Of a DNA stretch of 37,689 bases, positions 6,288-14,839 are shown piece by piece. Under the pieces are notes generated by a model. It saw only the letters and a program-made list of their open reading frames with translations. It did not search any database and was not told where the DNA came from. This DNA comes from an uncultured Erysipelotrichaceae bacterium. Lineage in GTDB: Bacteria; Bacillota_I; Bacilli_A; RFN20; CAG-826. The stretch is taken from NCBI GenBank assembly GCA_902769185.1, contig CACXNV010000010.1:1-37689 (forward strand), in the 5' to 3' direction. The position numbers were made by a program, and so were the translations under genes. The stretch's first letter is position 1. Every line of letters starts with the position of its first letter.

Positions 6288-9200
6288 TTATTTCCAGTAT
6301 TCAGTTCTAATTGTGTATTGAGCTGGGTTATCTGGATTGTTGAAGTTACTATCAGAGATAGCTCTAGTAGTTAACGCAGCAAATCCAGTATTAGCTTTAG
6401 CGTTCCATCTAGTTAAAGCTTGTGCTTGTGGAACAACAGCTTCAGCAACAGCAGCATCTAAGGTGATGTTGATGTTGAAGATGGTTGCGAAGTTAATTCT
6501 CATAGTGGCGTGTAAGCTTCCAATAACATCCATTCCTTCAGAACTACCTTGGTAATTGATGTGTTGAGAAGTAATTGTGGCTTCCACTTCTTTTAAGGCA
6601 TTAATGCCAGTTAATTCATTAAGATTTAAGCCAAGTTGAATGACTTCATTACCATTTTGTTGATAAGACTTAAATCCAGTAGAAGTAAAGGCATTGGTGA
6701 ATTTGCCTGGTTCTTTATATTCGCTAGAACCACTATTTTCTTGATTTAAAGCATCTAAATAGATAGAAGGTTTAATACCAATTAAGCCAGTAATTAAGTA
6801 TTGAGCGATGTTATCTAAGAAGTTAGTGCTATCGCAGCGGTAATGGTAGCAATCTTGAACGTGGAAGTAATGTGTTGTCCATTTTAAGAATCCGGTCCAT
6901 TCAGTTTCAGTATCTTCTGATTTGAAGAATCTTCTGATATTGAAGATACCGCCAACTTTGTCGTCACTATCATCATCATAAGTTTCAAAGGAGAATTCTG
7001 CAGCCATTTTCTTGGTTCCTAAGGCATCATCAACAGTAATAGCGATAATGGTTGGAATTTCATCGATTGTGCCGTACACCTTAACATGTACTCCATCAAC
7101 GTAGACATAGAAGTTAATACCTTTTAAGTCTGGTTTGATAATAGAAGTAGAACCTAATCTAATTAAAGCTTCAGCAGTTAAGTGATAGAAGTTTACCTTG
7201 GTGGTATTAATGCCTAATTGTAATAAGGTCTTGATGCCATCAAGAGACATGAAGGAATCCCCTTTATGAATTCTATTTAAAGTACCATTGTTATAATCTT
7301 CTAATTCAAATGTTAAATTGAGTTTAGAGGCATTTTCTTTATTAGAAAGAATTAAATCTTTAATTACTAAGGAATGTAATTCTTGTTTACCTTCGTTATT
7401 GAATTTAGTGTTAATAGAAATAGCGATATCAGCAGGTAAATTCATACCAAACATATTCTTATTGATCACCACTTTAATTTCCGTTCCTTCGGAATTTTCA
7501 GTGATATCAATCTTCTTAAGAAGATTATTACTAGCAAAATAGAGATAATCTTTGCTATCGATAATGCTTCCTAAAGTATTCATACCTAAGAGTTTAGTGA
7601 TAGGGGCTAAGAATTTGGTGTATTTAGGATTATTGCCTTCTTCATCAATGAAGGTCATCACTACATCAACTAAATCTGCGAATGTTTGAAGTTTCATTTT
7701 TCCTTTCACGGAATTATTCGCATCATCAGGATCACCGTAGATAAATAAAGCTTCGTTTTGGTTGTTCTTTTTCTTAACAGTTTTACCGTTAGAGTCAACT
7801 GCGTCATATTCTAAGATATTACTTGCTAAGTTAGTGACATTGACGTACATATCGTGAGTTGCCCAAACTTGGTTACCGTTATATTTATATTGATCAATGT
7901 GCATGTCGCCAAAGCCTTCTTTGACTTCGTCGTTATTATCTAAACAACCTTGTCCATTAAATCTAATACCTAAGTTGTCATTATCTAACATAGAACCGGT
8001 GATTTTGAATCCAGTTTTCTTAACATTAGCAAGTTCAGTGACTTGTTCAACAACATCAGGAATGAATTTAGTGGATTGATATAAGGAAGTTTCGCCTAAG
8101 TCTGGATCGCTAAATGGAGCAGTCTTTAAGTTTGCTGCTAAGGCGAAGTTGCCAAAGGCAAGTCCATTAACATCGATATCAAGACCACTATTGTTAATAG
8201 CACTCATCTTTTCTTGGAAGCTTGCAATAGCAGCATCTAATTGAGCTTGTTCTTCTTCACTTAATGAAGGTTTGCTATTTAAAGAAGTAATTAAAGCTTC
8301 TAAATCGAAATAATCTTCAAAATAGTCAGGATCGTTATCCACTCTAATAGTGACTTCAGCGTTTTCACCGATATTTAATTTAGATAAATCAATACCTAAT
8401 TCAAATCCAGTTTCATCATTTTTAAGAGTTTTGATCATGTCTAAGACAAATGAGAAATCAAAATTATTAATGTAATCAACCAATTCTTCAGATAAGAATT
8501 TGGATAATGTTTCCATAGTGTCGGTGCCACTATCTTGAGATAAACCATCGATTAATTCTGGGACTTTGGATAAAATCCAGTTCATGGTTTCAGTATCAAA
8601 ATATAATTTCATGACAGAAGACTTTTCACCGTTTTCATCTTCTTGTTCATTAAATCTTAAATAGCCTTCTCCGTTAGCAAACGCTAAATCTAAATTTGCG
8701 TATTCAACATTGTTTTGACCAATTAAGTCTAATTGTAAGTTGAATCCCACATCTTTGAGTTCACCAACCATTTTATAGTCTTCTGGTTTTTCTGGTTTAT
8801 CTTTATCAGCAACATATTGACTTAAATCTAATAACTTGTCGAAATCAATATTGATTGAGCCGTTAACTTTAGCAATATCAGTTGTGACACTTTCAACAAC
8901 GTTATCTAAATCTAAAGCAAATTCTAAACCAAATTTTTGGTTCCCTTCTTTTAAGATAGAAAGTAATTTACCAGTCAAAGCAGTATAGTTAAATACTTCA
9001 ACATAATTGTTTAAATCTGGATAAGTAAAGGAATCGTAAGGTTTAACTTCAACATCAATCGCTCCGTTAATGCTGACTGTGCCAAAGTTTAAATTTTCTA
9101 ATTCCACTCTTTTTAAGGATAAATCCTTATCGGCGACAAGATTAATCATTAATCCACCGACTTTTTCAGTTTCACCTAAAGAGAAGACGGTGTAATCGCC

Positions 9201-9944
9201 TCTATTAGATTCTTTTGGTGAAGTGGATAATAGACTTGAAAAATCAAATCCTGCTTCTTCTTCACTAGTAGCATCAGTTTTTGATTCATTAGCAGTAGCT
9301 CCACCAATATCACCATTAATTAAACTATCAAATAAGCCACCTAATTTTTCATTGATCAATGTTCCTAAATCAGAAAATAAAGAAACGGAATCTAAATTAG
9401 CGTAAGCGGCAAAAGCAAGAAGATATTTAGTGGACAAATTCTCTAATTTGAAATCTGTCATTTTAATCTTCATATCTTTTAAACCAAAATACATTTCATC
9501 ACCAAAGTGACCAATTGTAACTGGTAAGTATTTGCCGTTATAATCAACACCTAAATCGACATTAAATTCGATTGCGGACATCGCTAAGGCGGACATTCTA
9601 AAGTCAATTTCACCTTCTTCAATGGTGATTGCATTAGTGAAGGTAGAATCTTTATCTTTCTTATATGTGATTTGGAACTTCTCACCACTAGTAAGTCCTG
9701 CAAATTTTGCACTTAAATATTGTTCTTCTTCACTATTTTCGTCTTCAGCAATACCTACATCTTTAGTTAGCTTTTCAACAAATCTCTCAAAGAGAGTCTT
9801 TTCTCTTTCTTGAACAGTAACATCAATTAATTTGCTTCTATTTGGTGTAACAATATATCCACCAATGACAGCTCCACCAAAGGCAACAATACCAGTAGTG
9901 ACAATTCCTGTTCTTTTCAATAATTTCTTAAGTCTTTTGTTCAT
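6288..9944 (-). CDS. 1218-residue membrane-anchored extracellular protein, unknown family
   Basis: The basic N-terminus MNKRLKKLLKRTG is followed by one hydrophobic segment (about 14-32, IVTTGIVAFGGAVIGGYIV) with no good signal-peptidase site. The rest is predicted to be extracellular and anchored by its N-terminus. It is rich in Asn, Asp, Lys and beta-prone stretches, with repeated local themes such as 'xFxLDLxxV' and 'INxxFN', and a Glu/Asp-rich insert after residue 60. The only cysteine cluster visible is near 1060 (QDCYHYRCDS). There is no LPXTG motif, choline-binding repeat or recognisable enzyme domain. The start is firm, with AGAGGAG upstream inside the end of the preceding gene, 4 bases away. 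A scaffold, adhesin or cell-wall-binding role is possible but unproven. Confidence 0.85.
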   Translation of the reverse strand: MNKRLKKLLKRTGIVTTGIVAFGGAVIGGYIVTPNRSKLIDVTVQEREKTLFERFVEKLTKDVGIAEDENSEEEQYLSAKFAGLTSGEKFQITYKKDKDSTFTNAITIEEGEIDFRMSALAMSAIEFNVDLGVDYNGKYLPVTIGHFGDEMYFGLKDMKIKMTDFKLENLSTKYLLAFAAYANLDSVSLFSDLGTLINEKLGGLFDSLINGDIGGATANESKTDATSEEEAGFDFSSLLSTSPKESNRGDYTVFSLGETEKVGGLMINLVADKDLSLKRVELENLNFGTVSINGAIDVEVKPYDSFTYPDLNNYVEVFNYTALTGKLLSILKEGNQKFGLEFALDLDNVVESVTTDIAKVNGSINIDFDKLLDLSQYVADKDKPEKPEDYKMVGELKDVGFNLQLDLIGQNNVEYANLDLAFANGEGYLRFNEQEDENGEKSSVMKLYFDTETMNWILSKVPELIDGLSQDSGTDTMETLSKFLSEELVDYINNFDFSFVLDMIKTLKNDETGFELGIDLSKLNIGENAEVTIRVDNDPDYFEDYFDLEALITSLNSKPSLSEEEQAQLDAAIASFQEKMSAINNSGLDIDVNGLAFGNFALAANLKTAPFSDPDLGETSLYQSTKFIPDVVEQVTELANVKKTGFKITGSMLDNDNLGIRFNGQGCLDNNDEVKEGFGDMHIDQYKYNGNQVWATHDMYVNVTNLASNILEYDAVDSNGKTVKKKNNQNEALFIYGDPDDANNSVKGKMKLQTFADLVDVVMTFIDEEGNNPKYTKFLAPITKLLGMNTLGSIIDSKDYLYFASNNLLKKIDITENSEGTEIKVVINKNMFGMNLPADIAISINTKFNNEGKQELHSLVIKDLILSNKENASKLNLTFELEDYNNGTLNRIHKGDSFMSLDGIKTLLQLGINTTKVNFYHLTAEALIRLGSTSIIKPDLKGINFYVYVDGVHVKVYGTIDEIPTIIAITVDDALGTKKMAAEFSFETYDDDSDDKVGGIFNIRRFFKSEDTETEWTGFLKWTTHYFHVQDCYHYRCDSTNFLDNIAQYLITGLIGIKPSIYLDALNQENSGSSEYKEPGKFTNAFTSTGFKSYQQNGNEVIQLGLNLNELTGINALKEVEATITSQHINYQGSSEGMDVIGSLHATMRINFATIFNINITLDAAVAEAVVPQAQALTRWNAKANTGFAALTTRAISDSNFNNPDNPAQYTIRTEYWK

Positions 9945-9948
9945 GACG

Positions 9949-10869
9949 TTAATTCTCCTCTAGCGCTAATAATGCGCTGTAATTAATATTCTCGTTATAT
10001 GGAGGAATTTCCATTTGCTCTCCCGCGTGATAATAATTATCGATAATATTATGTGTTTTAGCAGGGACTGGAATTCCTTCCTTTGTTGCTGTATAAGTTT
10101 CATCCACAAGTAAGTGTTTTAGATTTAAGTTAGTATCAACTGTAAATTCTAGTTTCACTTCGCTAAATGGAGGAAGGTTGCTTAATCCAGAAATGTTCTT
10201 CATCTGTGTTTTGTAATAAAATGTGGATAAGTTTGGATTAAGGTTGAACTTGAATATGTGTTCATCTCCTTTTGAGGATCTCGAACTATCAAGTACTGTC
10301 TTTTCAGAAATGATGTAGATAAACATTTCATCAAGGGTTTTACCCAAATATTCTTTATATTCTTCTTTATTAAATGCTTTAGAAGGATTTTGAGGATAAA
10401 CTGCTTCTTCTGGTCCATTACATCCACCTTCATATAAGTCTAGATTTCCATTTTTTCCATGCTGCAATGTTCTTTTAGCAAGGTCGACCATTGAAGAATA
10501 AGATAATTGTTCCTCGAAGTATTCGTCCCCGTTTTTGATTTGGGCATTTCTGATTGTCTGAGTAACAATCGTATTCGCGTTACCTGAAGCCACGCACCAG
10601 CAATATTCTTGATTACGATATTTTTCGAAACAAATATTGATGACGTCAGAATCAGAGAACGACCTAACTCCAGATATTGTTTTATCAGAGAGTTTATTAT
10701 ACTTTTCCATAATAGACTCGATATCTGGGGAGAATTCCTTTGGATCAAATCCTGGTGGATAATGTTCATCAACTGGACCCACTGTTCGTTTAAGGACAAT
10801 ACCTGTTCCTCCTCCAGCGACACCGCAGATTCCAATTGTGAGAATGTAAGTCAACAGAAGTTTGTTCAT
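9949..10869 (-). CDS. 306-residue signal-anchored extracellular protein, partner of the 1218-residue protein
   Basis: Starts MNKLLLTYILTIGICGVAGGGTGIVL. One N-terminal hydrophobic helix is followed by a Gly-rich exit and then a soluble extracellular domain. It has four clustered cysteines (ICFEKYRNQEYCWCVASG and EGGCNG) but no recognised family. ATG 10869 is preferred over an in-frame TTG 15 bases upstream because GGCGGAG lies at the right distance before it. The downstream 1218-residue gene starts 4 bases after its stop, so the two are almost certainly co-translated. A shared envelope function is inference. Confidence 0.82.
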   Translation of the reverse strand: MNKLLLTYILTIGICGVAGGGTGIVLKRTVGPVDEHYPPGFDPKEFSPDIESIMEKYNKLSDKTISGVRSFSDSDVINICFEKYRNQEYCWCVASGNANTIVTQTIRNAQIKNGDEYFEEQLSYSSMVDLAKRTLQHGKNGNLDLYEGGCNGPEEAVYPQNPSKAFNKEEYKEYLGKTLDEMFIYIISEKTVLDSSRSSKGDEHIFKFNLNPNLSTFYYKTQMKNISGLSNLPPFSEVKLEFTVDTNLNLKHLLVDETYTATKEGIPVPAKTHNIIDNYYHAGEQMEIPPYNENINYSALLALEEN

Positions 10870-10891
10870 CGATTTCTCCGCCAAGTATTAT

Positions 10892-10914
10892 ATATACGTG
10901 TAAACATATACGTG
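10892..10914. promoter_or_regulatory. 9-bp direct repeat ATATACGTG, 14-base period, in the surface-operon promoter
   Basis: ATATACGTG occurs at 10892-10900 and again at 10906-10914. On the minus strand these copies lie just upstream of and against a TATAAT (near 10885-10890) that is about 20 bases from the 306-residue gene's start. The arrangement fits an operator or activator site. No -35 box is clear. Confidence 0.45.
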
Positions 10915-10946
10915 CTCTAAAGATAAAATCCTAAAAGAGAGAATTA

Positions 10947-10973
10947 AAAAAAACACTCTCTAATTTTGAGAGT
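10947..10973 (-). terminator. Terminator upstream of the surface-protein operon
   Basis: On the minus strand ACTCTC, AAAATTA, GAGAGT is followed by GTTTTTTTT. It would insulate the surface operon from the membrane-protein gene upstream, together with the stronger hairpin at 11071-11110. Confidence 0.65.
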
Positions 10974-11065
10974 TCGGGTAAAAATATTAAGGCTACTGCG
11001 TGTTTTTTAAAAAAATAATTACTCTCTGTATGGTAAAAAAATTTTCAAAAAATATTTTTAAAAAT

Positions 11066-11110
11066 ATATAAAAAAGACGTCCATAGAGAGTCTATAAACG
11101 TCATTTTTTT
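11066..11110. terminator. Terminator after the membrane-protein/metallophosphatase pair
   Basis: GACGT and ACGTC arms, with an internal ATAGA/TCTAT pairing (CCATAGAGAGTCTATAA), are flanked by A-run and T-run on both sides. It serves the minus-strand gene ending at 11149. A separate 7-bp hairpin, ATTGGCT-AAA-AGCCAAT (11131-11147), sits right at that gene's stop. Confidence 0.7.
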
Positions 11111-11148
11111 CAAAATTCCAATATTTTCTTATTGGCTAAAAGCCAATA

Positions 11149-12156
11149 TTATTGTTCTTTAATTTTAGCAATAATTGCTCTAATAAATGCCACTATCGAA
11201 ACAATTGCAGGGGTGAATACCACCACTAAGGTACCGTAGTTTGCAGTCGCTGTAAAGGTGATTGGGAACATACCAAATCCAGCGTTACTAGGAGCATCCA
11301 TGTTAGTCTTTAAAGCTACAAAATATAATGTTATAAAGATCGCGGACACCACCATCGAAGCAATAGAAACAGGTAATAAGAATTCTTTCTTTTTCTCCTC
11401 TTTTAATTCGTTGAAATAGAATTCCCAGAAAGCAAGCATAATTGGAGAAAGAAGATAGATGAATATCACTGCGATTCCAAAGAACGCATATTCATGTTTG
11501 AAGTCATAAACAAAGATGGTTAGTCCTGCGCCAGTTAAGCCAAATAAAGCGATAAGTGTCCAGAAAGATACGCCAAAGCAATAGAAGAATCTAACTGGTT
11601 TCTTTTCAGCGCATGCTACAGGTCTAACAGGAACAGTATAAGGAAGCTTTTCTTTAAATCTCTTGATATAAAGAATTGCACATAATCCGATACAAATGAA
11701 TAAGACTGAATATAATAATGCATCTAAAGGATATAAACTTGATGGACTGCCTTCTACTAAAGAAGTATATTTACCAACAAATCTCATAATTAAGATATAT
11801 AAGAAGTTAAATCCAGAGATAGATAAAACGGCGATCCCTTTTCTAAAGATAGATTTTAATCTATATTCATCATCTTTTCCTTTGCGAAAAGCGTGGACTA
11901 AAAATAATGCCCATAAACTCATAAAGAATGATAAATATAAAGGTAACGCTCTTAATAAGTCTTTTATCGCCACATCAGGAGAACCACTAACAATGGATCC
12001 TAAAATATCAGCGAAAGAATATAGCATGTTAAAGAATGTAAATGAGGAGAAAACAAATAGGACAATCATTACTAAAGAAGTAACTAGTGATTGAATTCTT
12101 TGTTTTTTATCTAGTGTAGAAGGAATGAAGTTTTCCTTAGCAAAGAATCTTTTCAT
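11149..12156 (-). CDS. Polytopic membrane protein of unknown family
   Basis: A 335-residue protein with about nine hydrophobic helices, a cytoplasmic N-terminus (MKRFFAKENFIPSTLDKKQR) and charged loops (HAFRKGKDDEYRLKS near 90; KRFKEKLPYT near 165). I recognise no family signature. ATG 12156 overlaps the stop codon of the metallophosphatase by one base (TAATG), so the two genes are translationally coupled. An alternative start 15 bases upstream would lie inside the preceding gene. A transport or envelope role coupled to the secreted phosphatase is inference. Confidence 0.8.
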   Translation of the reverse strand: MKRFFAKENFIPSTLDKKQRIQSLVTSLVMIVLFVFSSFTFFNMLYSFADILGSIVSGSPDVAIKDLLRALPLYLSFFMSLWALFLVHAFRKGKDDEYRLKSIFRKGIAVLSISGFNFLYILIMRFVGKYTSLVEGSPSSLYPLDALLYSVLFICIGLCAILYIKRFKEKLPYTVPVRPVACAEKKPVRFFYCFGVSFWTLIALFGLTGAGLTIFVYDFKHEYAFFGIAVIFIYLLSPIMLAFWEFYFNELKEEKKKEFLLPVSIASMVVSAIFITLYFVALKTNMDAPSNAGFGMFPITFTATANYGTLVVVFTPAIVSIVAFIRAIIAKIKEQ

Positions 12157-13298
12157 TAGAATTCCACCCATCTAACGAAATCGTTAGCCCCTTCTCTTTC
12201 ATTTAAATATAAATGCTCTAATGTGAAGTGTTCAGGATCTGTAATAGTCACTAATGAAGCACCAATTAAATCGAATTTCTCTTCGATTTTTTCTCCAACT
12301 GGTAAAGAAGCATTAACTTTAGCTAAACCTTCTTGTAATTCTTCTTTAGGATCAGCTGGGTCAATATGAGCAAAATATAATTCAGTACCTGTTTTTACAC
12401 CTAAGCCAATAACCACACCATCATAATCAACAGTCCAGTCAACGTTATGGGCGTGTCCCATAAAGGCCCCTTTCAAGCCGTTTTCTTTAGCGGTTTTAAT
12501 AAACTTAGATTTATATTCTGGTTTATCAGCATCACCAAAGCCTTCTAGTTTAAAGAAGTTATGTTTAAATGATGCTCCACCTTCATGGATTAAATTCCAT
12601 GCCACTAAATTATCTTGTTGAGGAATGTGGTAATAGGCAATAGTTGGAACTCCAGGAGAGTGCTCCGCTACATACCAATTAACTTGATCATCACGAATGT
12701 AATCATAATTTCTTCCAATAGCAAGTGGAGATTCAGAGAATGACGCTCCTGAATCTAAATTGAATAATTGCCATACAGGAGTTGTGGCGGTTGTGCCATC
12801 AGGAGTTAAATTGATAACAAAGTTACTACGTCCGTACAAGTTATCTTCTGGTTCAATATAGATGCAGTGGCTTGCATTACGATATTGATTTGCTAACCAG
12901 TTTGGACTATAAAGTCCATGTCTATCATGGTTACCCCAAATAATCGCATATTTGAAACCATATTCCACTGCTTTAGTTTCCATATACTCCACAAATGTTT
13001 TAACGTGATAAGTATTAGCGAGCATAAATTGGTCGCCTGTAAGTTCTACTAAGTCAATTCCACCAGGACAGTGGGCATCAGCTTCTTTAAACACCTTATC
13101 AAGATATTGCTTTGAGCGTGTTGTTGATGAATTAACGTTCCAGTGAATATCTGTTAACTGCAAAATGTTAAAATCAGCATGATATTGCATAGCAAAAACA
13201 TAATCATCTAGATGTTCATTCCAATTTATCACTTGTCCACAACTAGTAAGAGCGAGAGAAAATAAAGGGAATGACAATAATATAGTTTTTTTGTTCAT
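12156..13298 (-). CDS. Secreted lipoprotein metallophosphoesterase (calcineurin-like)
   Basis: The N-terminus is a lipoprotein signal: MNKKTILLSFPLFSLALTSC with Cys20 as the lipid-attachment residue. The catalytic motifs of calcineurin-like phosphoesterases follow in order: LQLTDIHWN (47-55), TGDQ (87-90, GD), GNHDRHG (122-128), YYHIPQ (222-227) and GHAHNVDW (281-288, GHxH). The set resembles secreted phosphatases of the PhoD/purple acid type acting outside the membrane. The exact substrate is unknown; phosphate scavenging is plausible. AAAGGTGATATAAGAA precedes ATG 13298. A TTGATG...TATAAA promoter lies upstream, overlapping the inverted repeat shared with the divergent gene. Confidence 0.9.
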   Translation of the reverse strand: MNKKTILLSFPLFSLALTSCGQVINWNEHLDDYVFAMQYHADFNILQLTDIHWNVNSSTTRSKQYLDKVFKEADAHCPGGIDLVELTGDQFMLANTYHVKTFVEYMETKAVEYGFKYAIIWGNHDRHGLYSPNWLANQYRNASHCIYIEPEDNLYGRSNFVINLTPDGTTATTPVWQLFNLDSGASFSESPLAIGRNYDYIRDDQVNWYVAEHSPGVPTIAYYHIPQQDNLVAWNLIHEGGASFKHNFFKLEGFGDADKPEYKSKFIKTAKENGLKGAFMGHAHNVDWTVDYDGVVIGLGVKTGTELYFAHIDPADPKEELQEGLAKVNASLPVGEKIEEKFDLIGASLVTITDPEHFTLEHLYLNEREGANDFVRWVEF

Positions 13299-13348
13299 TT
13301 CTTATATCACCTTTCGCTAAACATTTTATAACAATCGGTATAAAAATA

Positions 13349-13366
13349 ACATCAATACTTTGATGT
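13349..13366. promoter_or_regulatory. Inverted repeat between divergent genes (candidate operator)
   Basis: ACATCAA-TACT-TTGATGT is a perfect 7-bp inverted repeat. Its TTGATG arm on the minus strand can act as the -35 box of the metallophosphatase promoter, and it also lies 20 bases before the plus-strand start at 13387. That position suits a repressor acting on both genes. Confidence 0.45.
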
Positions 13367-13386
13367 ATAGTGCTATTATATTTCTA

Positions 13387-14061
13387 ATGAAACAAAAAAG
13401 ATTTACTGCGTTATCGATTTTAGAATTAATTACCTTTGCATCAATGCTTTTTGGATTAATCTCTATTTTTACTGATTTCCGATTTATGGCAGATCTGCCT
13501 CGACTAGCATCAATCCCATTTTTAACAACATATACTGGATTAAGTAATTTATTTATTGGTGTTGTCTGTTTAGTGTGCGCTTTATATCGAATTATCTACA
13601 AAGTAGATAAATTGCCTAAATGGCTATTTATTATTAAACTTGTTTTTATTAGTCAAATCACGATTACATTTTTTATCACTGCTTTATATTTATCCCCTCA
13701 ACTCGGAGCTGATTGGTGGATGCTATATAATAACGCGGGGTTATTTAATCATTTAATTACTCCCCTTTTAGCGATGATCCCTTTCTTATTTTTAGAAAGA
13801 AAAGTCGAAATCAAATGGTATAAGTGTTTTTATTCAATTATTCCAATTGTCTTATATGCAGTACTTTATATCACTAATGTCTTTACCCATTTAAATCCAG
13901 ATGGCACCACTAGCACGACTTATGATATCTATGGGTTCTTTAGATTTGGAGGAGGATATTTTGTTCTCTTCTTGATCGGCTTCTTTATTATCGCTGTTGG
14001 AATATGTTTACTATATCGCTTAGAAAATATCGCTATTAACAAAAGGAAAGATAATGAATAA
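13387..14061 (+). CDS. Pr6Pr / FAR-17a-AIG1-like membrane protein
   Basis: A 224-residue protein with about six transmembrane helices. The order YTGLSNLFIGVVCLVCALYR, NNAGLFNHLITPLLAMIPFLFLE, and WYKCFYSIIPIVLYAVLYI resembles the Pr6Pr/FAR-17a-AIG1-like family (conserved Asn in helix 2, then N-H in helix 4, then a Trp-containing loop). The biochemical role of bacterial members is not established. I place the start at ATG 13387 (MKQKRF); ATG 13363, inside the inverted repeat, is the alternative. Neither has a ribosome site. TATTAT at 13374-13379 is so close to ATG 13387 that a leaderless mRNA is possible. The stop overlaps the HAD gene by 8 bases. Confidence 0.65.
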   Translation: MKQKRFTALSILELITFASMLFGLISIFTDFRFMADLPRLASIPFLTTYTGLSNLFIGVVCLVCALYRIIYKVDKLPKWLFIIKLVFISQITITFFITALYLSPQLGADWWMLYNNAGLFNHLITPLLAMIPFLFLERKVEIKWYKCFYSIIPIVLYAVLYITNVFTHLNPDGTTSTTYDIYGFFRFGGGYFVLFLIGFFIIAVGICLLYRLENIAINKRKDNE

Positions 14062-14839
14062 AAAGATAAAAATTATCTTTTGCGATATTGATTGGACTTT
14101 ATTTGATCACTCTAAAAGCCCATCAAGATTAGATAAAAGGTCAATTAAATATTTATCTAAACTCCAAAAAGAAGGAGTTTTAGTTTTTTTATCAACTGCT
14201 AGACCATATCATTCAGTTAAAAGGATTAAGATATTAGATTTATTTACTCCAGATGGGATGATTCTCGCTAATGGAGGATTAATCATTTATAAAGATGAAA
14301 TTATCTATAATCCTTTAATGAAAGAAGAAGACTTCATCTCTTTATGTGAACTCACCAATAAATATGGAGGTAATCTAGAAGGTATTAGACCATATGATTG
14401 CTTCTTAATTAATAATAATATTGAAGTTGCTAAAAAATTATTTGAAACTTATCCAGAGGATGTCCCACCTATTGAAGATTATCATCATCAAAAGGTAATC
14501 GGGGTAAATCTATTTATAGGTGAAGAATATGATGAGAAAATAAAAGCTAAACTTCCAAAAGTTTTATATTATTACCGATATCACGACTATGGAGTGGATG
14601 TCGCTAGCATCCCTCATATCAAAGGAGAAGCAGTGAAATTTGTCTTAGACTATCTAAAGGTAGATAAAGAATATGCTTGCTCTATTGGAGATGATCATCA
14701 AGATATCTCGATGTTTAAAGAAACTAATTACTCAATTGCGATGGGTAACGGCAAAGAAGAAGTTAAAGATAACGCTAAACATATCACTAAAACCGTAACT
14801 AAACACGGGGTGAAATATATACTAAAAAAATTAATGTAA
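14054..14839 (+). CDS. Cof-type HAD phosphatase
   Basis: A cytosolic 261-residue HAD hydrolase of the Cof (IIB) type. Motif I is CDIDWTLFD (nucleophile D11, acid D13; Trp replaces the usual Gly/Lys), motif II is FLSTARP (Thr48), motif III is Lys190 in IKGEAVKFV, and motif IV is GDDHQD (212-217). The C2-type cap lies at about 80-185. Substrates of such enzymes are sugar phosphates or cofactors such as FMN and PLP; none can be assigned here. The gene overlaps the Pr6Pr-like gene by 8 bases. Its stop codon abuts the 3' end of a group II intron, which now separates it from its natural terminator at 16682. Confidence 0.9.
   Translation: MNKKIKIIFCDIDWTLFDHSKSPSRLDKRSIKYLSKLQKEGVLVFLSTARPYHSVKRIKILDLFTPDGMILANGGLIIYKDEIIYNPLMKEEDFISLCELTNKYGGNLEGIRPYDCFLINNNIEVAKKLFETYPEDVPPIEDYHHQKVIGVNLFIGEEYDEKIKAKLPKVLYYYRYHDYGVDVASIPHIKGEAVKFVLDYLKVDKEYACSIGDDHQDISMFKETNYSIAMGNGKEEVKDNAKHITKTVTKHGVKYILKKLM

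Noticed and set aside
10200-10835. Two further open frames inside the 306-residue surface gene
   Set aside because: They are shadows of a gene with a clear signal anchor and ribosome site on the same strand.
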